Of a DNA stretch of 64,000 bases, positions 30,776-38,287 are shown piece by piece; the stretch's first letter is position 1, and every line of letters starts with the position of its first letter. A program made the translations under genes and the position numbers. The stretch is from assembly GCF_014207435.1 (NCBI RefSeq), contig NZ_JACHGH010000005.1, positions 62,001 to 126,000 of the forward strand, written 5' to 3'. The notes under the pieces were generated by a model. That model searched no databases. It was not told where the DNA came from and saw only the letters and a list, made by a program, of their open reading frames with translations. The DNA comes from Salirhabdus euzebyi. Lineage in GTDB: Bacteria; Bacillota; Bacilli; Bacillales; Alkalibacillaceae.

Positions 30776-30784
30776 TTATGTCAA
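30756..30784 (-). promoter_or_regulatory. promoter of csoR-copA-copZ
   Basis: TTGACA (30779-30784), 17-base spacer and TATAGT (30756-30761) on the minus strand; the spacer is filled by the CsoR operator. Confidence 0.88.
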
Positions 30785-30831
30785 TAAAAAGATTAAAAAG
30801 CTTTTCATCCACATCATTATCTTTCCCATTA

Positions 30832-30882
30832 GGAAAACTTGGCTTGCCAATTCCTTAAAAAAGTTAACTATCTTAAAGGTAC
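30832..30882. repeat. shortened copy of the AAAACTTGGCTTG repeat
   Basis: Starts GGAAAACTTGGCTTGCC and ends AAAGTTAACTATCTTAAAGG, like the outer parts of 27663-27757, and runs directly into the 180-base repeat at 30881. Confidence 0.45.
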
Positions 30883-31060
30883 AAAAGCGCAAGCGCCTTG
30901 CTCACCCCCGACAGGCATAAGACAAGACCTGCCGTGGAGGTTTTTGCCACAGAAGGGATTGACTTATGTCCCGAGGGGGTAGGTGCTGGAGCTAGACGTG
31001 GCTCCCCCGTGCAACTAACTTATCCACAAGTCCGAAATTTTATAATCTCCTAAGCAGTAA
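30881..31060 (+). repeat. 180-base intergenic repeat, copy 1
   Basis: Begins ACAAAAGCGCAAGCGCC and is about 95% identical (about eight differences) to 59529-59707 in the same orientation. It contains potential stems such as GCGCAAGCGC and pairs around CTTATGTC/GACATAAG-like segments (AGGCATAAGAC with TTATGTCCC). This type of element recurs in Bacillus genomes. No coding frame. Confidence 0.75.
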
Positions 31061-31061
31061 A

Positions 31062-31097
31062 AAAAGCAATTACCTCAATCGGTAATTGCTTTCAAGT
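31062..31097 (-). terminator. terminator of the PCYCGC gene
   Basis: Arms AAAGCAATTACC/GGTAATTGCTTT with a short loop and T's following on the minus strand. It directly follows the TAA at 31097-31099, not the UGA at 31235, which supports a reading frame that continues to 31097. Confidence 0.78.
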
Positions 31098-31585
31098 TAT
31101 TCAGGCATTGGAGTTGGTGTTGATTCAACACCAAGACTTGCATACTTTTGATCTATCGTGTCACGAATCGTTTTCAAATCCTTACCTTCTTCATTCATTT
31201 TCATAGCCTCACGGGCTATGTCTACACAAATGCCTCAGCCAAAGCCCATGGAATCTAAATAAACAATTTCATTATCTCTGCTATCAACAAAACAATCATG
31301 GTTACTTGTATGGCCATCTTCCCCGCAACCACAATAACACGGCATCATACTAAGTAGTTCTGGATGGTGTATCGCTATTTCATAAGCTTCCTTCACATCA
31401 TGGTTTGCTTCATCTTGAAAAAAAGTAGCTACATCTGGAGGCCACTCATCTGTTTCTATATTATAGGAAAGAGCTGTTGAGGTATTTTTTTCTTGATGAG
31501 CATGTCCTGTCTCTGTTTTTGTTTCATTGGAACAAGCCGTTAAAGCGACAATTAAAATTCCTAACACAAGAAAATAGCGCTTCAT
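31097..31585 (-). CDS. PCYCGC-motif lipoprotein, predicted selenoprotein (in-frame UGA)
   Basis: Lipoprotein with the lipobox LTAC (Cys about 18) and the family motif MMPCYCGCGEDGHTSNHDCF near residues 82-101 (PF13798-type). Standard decoding ends at UGA (31235-31237) after 116 residues, at SMGFG. The same frame continues as GICVDIAREAMKMNEEGKD and on for 45 codons to TAA at 31097, ending in STPTPMPE. That tail has the family's helical C-terminus and PTPMP ending. Family members have Cys-x-x-Cys where this gene has UGA-Gly-Ile-Cys, so the stop sits at a redox cysteine (Sec117, Cys120). A SECIS-like hairpin follows (31202-31220). Metal (copper) binding is plausible from the cysteines and the neighbouring copper operon. 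A nonsense mutation or sequence error is the alternative. Confidence 0.75.
31202..31220 (-). promoter_or_regulatory. bacterial SECIS-like hairpin
   Basis: On the minus strand CATAGCC-CGTGA-GGCTATG: a perfect 7-bp stem with a 5-base loop that has G as its second base. The stem starts 14 bases and the loop 21 bases after the UGA (31235-31237), inside the ranges accepted for bacterial SECIS elements. Confidence 0.65.
31235..31237 (-). other. in-frame UGA, candidate selenocysteine codon
   Basis: TGA in the minus-strand frame of 31097-31585, at the position of the first Cys of the family's C-terminal CxxC. Confidence 0.68.
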
Positions 31586-31692
31586 TTAGTAAGTCTCCTC
31601 TTTCTATTAAAAATTATATGTACAAGCATAACACATAAATAAATAACATGATGTGGCAAAAATATGAATACTATTTTGTACATACAATTGTT

Positions 31693-31713
31693 AAATCGTA
31701 ATCATTTCTATTT
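31693..31713 (+). promoter_or_regulatory. Zur box upstream of znuCB
   Basis: AAATCGTAATCATTTCTATTT agrees with the Bacillus Zur consensus (AAATCGTAAT-N-ATTACGATTT) except at two or three positions. It overlaps the -35 of the promoter below. Confidence 0.8.
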
Positions 31714-31739
31714 ACAAATATATTTCATTCAGATAAAAT
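31711..31739 (+). promoter_or_regulatory. promoter of znuCB
   Basis: TTTACA (31711-31716), 17-base spacer and TAAAAT (31734-31739). Confidence 0.65.
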
Positions 31740-31858
31740 AACCTTGTTTTAGGGTAAAATCAAATATTATTGTAATAATGATTAATAATGGAATTTTAAT
31801 AGGTTATTTATTCTTCTATATAGATGATCGGTGAGATGGCAAAAAAGGGGGAAAAAAC

Positions 31859-32614
31859 GTGGAAACACCAGTGTTACGCATTAATAGCTTAAATTATAAA
31901 TATGATCAACAAAATGTATTAGAGAATATAGACATGGATATTAAACCAGGCGCATTTGCTGGATTAGTAGGTCCAAATGGATCAGGAAAGACCACTTTAA
32001 TTAAACTAATTCTAGGTTTACACCGCATACAATCGGGAAATATTGAATTATTTGGTACGCCGATACAGAAATTCAAAGATTGGCACAAAATTAGCTTCGT
32101 TTCTCAAAAAGCTAACACGTTTAATAGAGGTTTCCCAGCTACTGTATTTGAGGTTGTAGCCATGGGGTTATTTGGAAAAATGGGCTACTTTCGATTTCTA
32201 AATAAGCAGCATAAGCAAAAAATTGAACAAGCTCTTGAAAGTGTTGGTATGTTGCCTTATAAAAATCGTAATATTGGGGATCTTTCAGGAGGTCAACAGC
32301 AACGTGTATTTATTGCTCGTTCACTAGTTAGCGATCCTGAATTTCTTATTTTAGATGAACCAACTGTTGGTGTTGATACAGAGAATGTCGATCGGTTTTA
32401 TCACATGCTTTCTAGTCTAAATAAAGAACGTGGAATTACATTACTACTCGTTTCCCATGATATTGGCACGATTACTTCATATGTTACGGACTTGTTATGC
32501 TTAAATAAAACGCTCCACTACCACGGTGATCCGGGTGAGTTCCACCAAAAATCAGATAAAGAGCTATCAGAGTTTTATGGCCATTCCATGCACTCGATAT
32601 CCCACAATCATTAA
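31859..32614 (+). CDS. znuC: zinc ABC transporter ATPase (ZnuC/AdcC)
   Basis: ATPase of the metal importer family, 251 residues. Walker A is GPNGSGKTT, the signature LSGGQQQRVFIARSL and Walker B FLILDEPTVGVDT. The C-terminal tail has a His-rich end (GHSMHSISHNH), common in zinc transporters. Starts with GTG, preceded by AAGGGGGA. A Zur box upstream makes zinc the likely metal rather than manganese or iron. It is followed after 13 bases by the permease gene. No zinc-binding protein gene is adjacent. Confidence 0.9.
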   Translation: METPVLRINSLNYKYDQQNVLENIDMDIKPGAFAGLVGPNGSGKTTLIKLILGLHRIQSGNIELFGTPIQKFKDWHKISFVSQKANTFNRGFPATVFEVVAMGLFGKMGYFRFLNKQHKQKIEQALESVGMLPYKNRNIGDLSGGQQQRVFIARSLVSDPEFLILDEPTVGVDTENVDRFYHMLSSLNKERGITLLLVSHDIGTITSYVTDLLCLNKTLHYHGDPGEFHQKSDKELSEFYGHSMHSISHNH

Positions 32615-32627
32615 CAGGAGGTAAGTT

Positions 32628-33449
32628 ATGCTTGAAACATTTTTACAGTTTGAATTTCTACGTAATACGCTATTTACTGGCTTACTTGTAGGCTTAATAG
32701 CTCCTTTACTAGGCACTTTTATTGTAGTTAGACGCCTCTCGTTAATTGCTGATGGGTTAGCTCACGTAACTTTATCTGGAATTGCCTTTGGTTTGTTAGT
32801 TCAAAAAAAATTCTTTCTAGCTTTCTCTCCTTTTTACACAGGAATTGTTTTTTCTATAATTGGTGCAATTATCATTGAATATTTGCGTAGTGTTTATAAA
32901 TCTTTTCAAGAAATCGCTATCCCTATTATTTTATCTGTAGGTGTTGGACTAAGTGTCATTTTTATTTCTTTGGCAGATGGCCTTAATACAGATATATTTG
33001 CCTATTTGTTCGGATCTGTTGCAGCAGTTAGTCGTAGTAATTTTTATCTTATATTGGTCATTTCCATCTTTATTGTATTGGCTGTTGTATTTTTCTATAA
33101 GGAGTTATTTGCATTATCCTTTGATGAAGAACATGCCAAAGTATCCGGAATCCATGCAAAACTTATCCATATGCTATTTATTATATTAACTGCTCTAGCT
33201 ATCTCAGCATCCATTCGCATTGTCGGAGTATTATTAGTCTCTGCATTAATGACCTTGCCTGTCGCTGCGAGTATCCGTATAGCAAAGAGTTTTAAGCAGG
33301 CCATATTTATCAGTATCATCTTTGGAGAAATTTCTGTTTTAACTGGAATTATAAGTGGATACTACTTTGAAATACCCCCTGGGGGAACTATTGTCGTTTC
33401 ATCTGCGCTAATTTTAGTTGTCACATTATTTTTAAAGAAAAATAAATAA
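32628..33449 (+). CDS. znuB: zinc ABC transporter permease (ZnuB/AdcB)
   Basis: ABC-3 family permease of 273 residues with about eight membrane segments. It has the family blocks APLLGTFIVVRRLSLIADGL, AHVTLSGIAFGLL and SIRIVGVLLVSALMTLPVAA. An AGGAGGT site precedes the ATG. Terminator follows at 33456-33506. Confidence 0.9.
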   Translation: MLETFLQFEFLRNTLFTGLLVGLIAPLLGTFIVVRRLSLIADGLAHVTLSGIAFGLLVQKKFFLAFSPFYTGIVFSIIGAIIIEYLRSVYKSFQEIAIPIILSVGVGLSVIFISLADGLNTDIFAYLFGSVAAVSRSNFYLILVISIFIVLAVVFFYKELFALSFDEEHAKVSGIHAKLIHMLFIILTALAISASIRIVGVLLVSALMTLPVAASIRIAKSFKQAIFISIIFGEISVLTGIISGYYFEIPPGGTIVVSSALILVVTLFLKKNK

Positions 33450-33455
33450 AACAAA

Positions 33456-33506
33456 ATGAGGGCTGATACAAAAGAAAAAATTCCTTTTGTATCAGCCTCT
33501 TTTATA
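33456..33506 (+). terminator. terminator of znuCB
   Basis: Stem GGCTGATACAAAAG/CTTTTGTATCAGCC followed by T's. Confidence 0.88.
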
Positions 33507-33619
33507 GAATGCTGTTTAAATGTTTTACTCTCGCATTGAAAGAAGGTAAATTAAGCAGTAACAATCCCTTCCTAAAAATATCTTCGCCATCAGGTTTTAC
33601 CGATAGCGAAGTACTGATA

Positions 33620-35901
33620 TTAAACCTTTAATTGATAATACTGTTCCATAATTTCCTGAGCAGGAATAGCTTTATTGTATAAAAATCCTTGCCCTATTCG
33701 ACAACCTTGATTTACCAAGTAGTTACTTTGCTCTTCTGTCTCAATTCCTTCCCCTATTACATTCATGCCACTTGCACAGCTATATGGATAATAAAATCAA
33801 CCATGCTCATATTATTTTCTAATATCTTTCTAATAAAAGCCTTATCAATTTTCACGTAATCAATAGGAAGTTCTTGCAAATATTTTAAAGAACTATATCC
33901 TGTTCCAAAATCATCTATACTAATTTTAATACCATGCTGTTTTAAAACATGGAATTTATCCATACTATTTTCAATATCCATCACAACGGATTCGGTAATT
34001 TCTAAATGGATGATATCTTTTGGAATATGGTAATGGTTTAAGATGTCTATAAGCTTTATAGCAAAATCCTTTTTGAAAAATTGTTTAGCAGATATATTAA
34101 TAGCTATTGCTGGCATATCAAAGCCATTCTTCTTCCAAAGTAAATAATCTTGGCATACTCGATGAATAACAAAACTTGTTAAAGGAGCAATAAGGCCTGA
34201 CTCCTCTGCAATAGGAATAAAAATATTTGGTGGAATATTCCCATTCTCTCCATGCTCCCACCTTACTAGAGCCTCTACTCCAAACAACTCATTTGTCTTT
34301 AAATCAATTTGAGGTTGATAATGTACGTTAAGCTCATTCTTTTTTAATGCTTTGTGTAATTCATTTTCATAATAAAAATGGTTTGAATCATCATGCATTG
34401 ACGCGTCATATAACTTATATACATTCCGTTCTCTTTTTGCCCTAGAAAGAGCTAAACTAGCAGCCTTTGAAATTTGGTCAAAGTTGAAACCGTCATTTGG
34501 GTACATGCCAATACCAATAGATAAAGTGATGTGAACAGGCTGGCCATCTACAATTAAAGGGTCATACAAGCTTGTGAATATTGCTTTTGCCAAATCTAAA
34601 GCTTCCTGTTTATTATTAAGGTCCAGAAAAACGCCAAACTCGTCTCCCTTTAACTTAGAAACAATACCTTGTGATCCAACTACTTGATGAATTTTCTTCC
34701 CGACCTCTTCTATTGCTTTATCCCCAAAACGGTTACCGAACTTCTTGTTGATCACACCAAAACGATCAACGTCCATCAACATAACTGCTTTTTCTTGTTC
34801 CGGTTTTTCTTCTATTTGGTTACTTATGTATTGATAAAAATAATCATAATTATAAAGACCAGTATTGCGATCAAATTTCTTTAAATATTCAATATGTCTT
34901 TCTGCTTCCATAAAGTCGGTGATATCCGTAAAGGTCATCTGAAATCCACTAAGTTCATTATCTTGCTTATGTAATGGAGTGCATGTTAATTGCAATGTTT
35001 TTTCTTCCCCATTTGCAGAATACGTATTAATGATATTTTGATCCTTTTTATATGCAGTAATGAGTTCTTGATGATGAGAATATTGACAAGCAAAATGAGG
35101 TAGTACATTGCTGATCGATTGATTAATAACATTCTCCCTTTGATGTTTTAAAATTTTCTCCGCCTGTCTATTCCAAAATTCCACATTACCATTCAAATCA
35201 CACACAATAATACCTAATGGAGAATCTTCAAAAATTGCTTGCAGTCTATTGTTGGTATCCCACAATGCTTTTTCTTTTTCTTTAATTTCCTTTAATTCAA
35301 CAAAAATACCAAAATAGTAAATTACCTTTCCTAACTCATTTAAAACCTGGTAAATTGTCAAATATTCTGGTACGACTTGACCATCTTCTCGTTTGTTCAA
35401 AATTTCCCCTTGCCATTTCCCATTTTTTTGAACAATCCTAATAATGTCTTTAAAAAATTCCTGTGGATATAAAAAATGCTTTAAGTGAACAAAATTTGAT
35501 CCTATCAGTTCATGTTCCTTGTGTCCTGTCATATCAGCGAACGCCTTATTTACTTTTAACAACGTACCGCGATAATCCGTAATCGCAATTCCTTGTTTTA
35601 TATTTTGTAACACTTCATTAGCTAAAAAATCTTCCATTCTATTTTCTTTGAAAGTGAATTTTTTCTTTAAAGGTAGAACTTTTTCAACAATCAAATAAAG
35701 TATGAATGTTGCCAGAATAAGAGAAAGAATGACAGTAACAATGCGAATATAAGGATAATATAAAGAGTTTTCCAGATAGAACAGCACAAAAAAATCAGCA
35801 ATAAGCGCTAACATGATACTGAATGAAAGGAAAAGGAATGTTATAATAAATCGAAAAATTGCGGAATCTCTTGCTATGAACTTTAGAAGTTTTGCTTTCA
35901 T
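33620..35901 (-). pseudogene. GGDEF/EAL membrane protein with a C-terminal frameshift
   Basis: Two N-terminal membrane segments (residues about 16-70), two PAS domains (about 90-215 and 220-340), a GGDEF domain with the degenerate site KLKGDEFGVF (GGDEF reads KGDEF, so likely without cyclase activity) and an EAL phosphodiesterase domain (GVEALVRWEHG, LEITESVV, SIDDFGTGYSSL). The frame stops at 33763, in HIAVQVA. The missing tail, including NVIGEGIETEEQ, continues in another frame to a TAA at 33620-33622. A single base lost near 33770-33780 would explain this. If true, the protein lacks the conserved Glu and last EAL helices. A sequencing error is equally possible. Confidence 0.85.
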
Positions 35902-36004
35902 TGCTGTCCTCCTATGAGTGATTAAAAAATCCTAGGTTATCATTTATACTACCATTATACATTAAATTCTAAAAAATCTAAAAATTCTTTAAAGGATGTG
36001 TAGA

Positions 36005-36382
36005 ATGTTGTCTAAATTAACCGTTTTCTTCATTTTCATAGCCGGTGGAATTGGGGCCATTTTACGCTATGGCTTGTCCATTTACATAGATAATGGGGAT
36101 GGATTCCCTTTAGCTACCTTAACAGCTAACCTAGTAGGGTGCTTTCTACTGCCGATTGTCTTTTTTATACCAAAGTTAAATCCAACAGGGAAACTTATTT
36201 TAGGTACAGGAATTATTGGTTCCTTTACAACATTTTCTACCTTTTCCGTAGAGAGCATAAAATTGTTGCAAAATAATCAGTTTTTCCTCTTTCTCGTATA
36301 TATTGGTACAACAATAGTAGGTGGATTACTTATTAGTATATTGAGTTATTCGTACATGGGAAGGAGAGTGGCGAATAAATGA
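36005..36382 (+). CDS. crcB: fluoride channel CrcB/FluC, first of pair
   Basis: Small four-helix membrane protein of 125 residues, half of a dual-topology or heterodimeric fluoride channel. The pore motif GSFTTFSTFSVE is clear near residue 80. I chose the ATG at 36005 with AAAGGAT upstream rather than 35996. It overlaps the second gene by four bases (ATGA), so the two are coupled and likely form a heterodimer. Confidence 0.94.
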   Translation: MLSKLTVFFIFIAGGIGAILRYGLSIYIDNGDGFPLATLTANLVGCFLLPIVFFIPKLNPTGKLILGTGIIGSFTTFSTFSVESIKLLQNNQFFLFLVYIGTTIVGGLLISILSYSYMGRRVANK

Positions 36383-36708
36383 TATGGATTTTTGTTGGAG
36401 GGGGTATCGGTGCTCTAAGTAGAATAATGCTCAGTCAAATGCTGAATCATTCATTCTTCCCTTATGGAACATGGTTAGCCAATATAATTGGTTCTTGCTT
36501 GTTAGGAATAGTGGTTAAAATTGGTGTGAATGACACTGTTTTTCTGTTATTAGGAATAGGATTTTGTGGGGCTTTCACCACTTTTTCCACCTTTAGCTTG
36601 GAAACCATTAAACTACTAGAGGAGAAAAAATGGTTGAAAGCCGGAATTTATGTATCAAGCTCTATTGTTGTTAGCTTAGTAATTGTACTTGTCATTTTCC
36701 TCATGTAG
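36379..36708 (+). CDS. crcB: fluoride channel CrcB/FluC, second of pair
   Basis: 109-residue partner with four hydrophobic helices and the motif GAFTTFSTFSLE. Paired crcB genes with opposite membrane orientation are the rule in Bacillus. No fluoride riboswitch (crcB motif) is visible upstream of the pair. Confidence 0.94.
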   Translation: MIWIFVGGGIGALSRIMLSQMLNHSFFPYGTWLANIIGSCLLGIVVKIGVNDTVFLLLGIGFCGAFTTFSTFSLETIKLLEEKKWLKAGIYVSSSIVVSLVIVLVIFLM

Positions 36709-36712
36709 TAAT

Positions 36713-36913
36713 TTACTTAAAATTCAATGCTTTTTGATGGGGATCAAGGTCATGCGGATTAATTTGTTTCGTCCGACTTGCCTCACCTTGAATGGATTGA
36801 TTACAGTTCGTGCAAATGTATAGCTTCGTTAGCCCACGTTTAAGCTTTGTGTACTGAGGATCTTTTGAATCAATTGTGTAAGCTTTCTGACATGTCATAC
36901 AAATAACATCCAT
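36713..36913 (-). CDS. small zinc-ribbon protein (YlaI/DUF2197-like)
   Basis: 66-residue protein with two CxxC pairs (ICMTCQKAY, YICTNCNQS) that fit a zinc ribbon; ends in a polar tail. It resembles YlaI, whose function is unknown. The ATG at 36911-36913 is the start, with GGGGTG upstream; the longer frame from 36940 lacks a ribosome site. Convergent with crcB; only four bases separate the stops. Confidence 0.7.
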   Translation of the reverse strand: MDVICMTCQKAYTIDSKDPQYTKLKRGLTKLYICTNCNQSIQGEASRTKQINPHDLDPHQKALNFK

Positions 36914-36987
36914 AAAAACACCCCATTTTCTATTATTCAAAGCTATATTTCACTTTCATTTTAACAGATTTAGATTTACAACACATC

Positions 36988-37016
36988 AAAAAAAGGAGAA
37001 CAATGGTGTTCTCCTC
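36988..37016 (-). terminator. terminator of the MoxR/DUF58/DUF4129 operon
   Basis: Stem GGAGAACA/TGTTCTCC with loop CCAT (minus strand), then seven T, directly past the stop at 37022. Confidence 0.82.
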
Positions 37017-37021
37017 TTCCT

Positions 37022-38287
37022 TCATTCTTTTTCCGTCTCTGAACGTTCCTTAATAAAATGACGTAATAAAGTTAATTCTTTCTTCAAGTGCTCCATTTCA
37101 AATTGGGACAAACGTTCTTCTCCATACCTAACTTTTTGGTAAAGGTCTACGTTTTTTACTGGAAAGCTTAATCTAGTAAACCACTCTTCTATTGTTTCCG
37201 AATACGATCTCCCATACCCTTTTTTATGTGCGAACTTTTCAAAATCGAAAAATAATTTTCTAGCCGGTTCCTCCGACTTAGCAGAAAAGATGTCTAAAAA
37301 TTTCTGAAAAGGATTTTTCTTTTTACCTTTATCACCTGACATGGGATTACTTGAATGAATAACGTTGCCTATATGATTATTACTTTCATACCGATTGATT
37401 TTCTTCTTGTATAGAATGAAAATAATAACAAGAGCAACAATCGCTCCGATAACAATGCCTGTCCATGAAATGGCTTCGATAATTTCTTCCCTATTCTGAG
37501 TTGCCCAAGACTTCTGACGTTCTACTTCTTCCTTTCTTGTAAAATCCATATCAAACAAGGAACCTTTATCTAACTTTAATGCATTCAGAAGCTCTGTCAT
37601 ATCAATTCCAGTAAGGCCTAGTACCTTCACCATAATCGTGAGTAAGCCTATAAACATGCTATGGATAACACTATATAGAAAAGAGGCAATCCTAACAATT
37701 ACATCAAAGAATAGTAAAAGAAACGCACTGATAAATAGAAATATAAACATAAGAAAGGCTGGTCCACTAGCCAAGTTCAATTTACTAAATTTATTACCCT
37801 CATTCATTTCAGCCATTGCTAAATACTGCTTTACTAAATGGTTAAGTAATAAAAGGATGAATTGGGTTATCCCTATCCAAATAAAAACATCACTCTTAAA
37901 AATAAGCGCTTCGGAAATAGCAAGTACAAAACTAATAATTAAGATTAGCCTCTCGTTTTCCCCACTTGATCCATCTAATTGTTTTATAAATCTCCAGCTA
38001 AAAATAATTGCTAAAAGAACTGCTACAACGGCAGGATACGCAAATAAATAGTAGATTATAAAGGCCATCAGTGGTGTGACGATCAGGAAAGGGCTATAGG
38101 TTGAGGTAAACCTGCCTATTCCCCAAAAAACAGCAGCACTTAGGAACACAACAAGCAAATAGCTTACATAGGGAAAAGGAAACTTCAAATAGAAAAAAAC
38201 TGGGGCGATAAAGAAATAAATAAAGATGACTTCATTTATAAAAGATAATGTTCTTATGGCCATCTTATTGTATATGTTCAAGGCCAT
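37022..38287 (-). CDS. DUF4129 membrane protein
   Basis: 421 residues. About six to seven membrane segments in the first 240 residues, a further one near 280, then a cytoplasmic DUF4129-like region at the C-terminus (KLFFDFEKFAHKKGYGRS, ETIEEWFTRLSF). In related operons this domain is fused or next to a transglutaminase-like protein. It overlaps the DUF58 gene by 23 bases if the ATG at 38287 is used; an alternative ATG at 38263 lies one base after the DUF58 stop, but neither has a good ribosome site. Confidence 0.75.
   Translation of the reverse strand: MALNIYNKMAIRTLSFINEVIFIYFFIAPVFFYLKFPFPYVSYLLVVFLSAAVFWGIGRFTSTYSPFLIVTPLMAFIIYYLFAYPAVVAVLLAIIFSWRFIKQLDGSSGENERLILIISFVLAISEALIFKSDVFIWIGITQFILLLLNHLVKQYLAMAEMNEGNKFSKLNLASGPAFLMFIFLFISAFLLLFFDVIVRIASFLYSVIHSMFIGLLTIMVKVLGLTGIDMTELLNALKLDKGSLFDMDFTRKEEVERQKSWATQNREEIIEAISWTGIVIGAIVALVIIFILYKKKINRYESNNHIGNVIHSSNPMSGDKGKKKNPFQKFLDIFSAKSEEPARKLFFDFEKFAHKKGYGRSYSETIEEWFTRLSFPVKNVDLYQKVRYGEERLSQFEMEHLKKELTLLRHFIKERSETEKE

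Noticed and set aside
31235-31585. Standard 116-residue PCYCGC protein ending at UGA
   Set aside because: Possible, but the downstream frame keeps the family tail, the terminator lies after the later stop, and the UGA replaces a conserved Cys; so the long version is given.
34684-34884. Plus-strand frame within the GGDEF/EAL gene
   Set aside because: Opposite-strand shadow of a recognised domain, no start signals.
35902-36004. Fluoride riboswitch
   Set aside because: The conserved pseudoknot sequences of the crcB motif were not seen.
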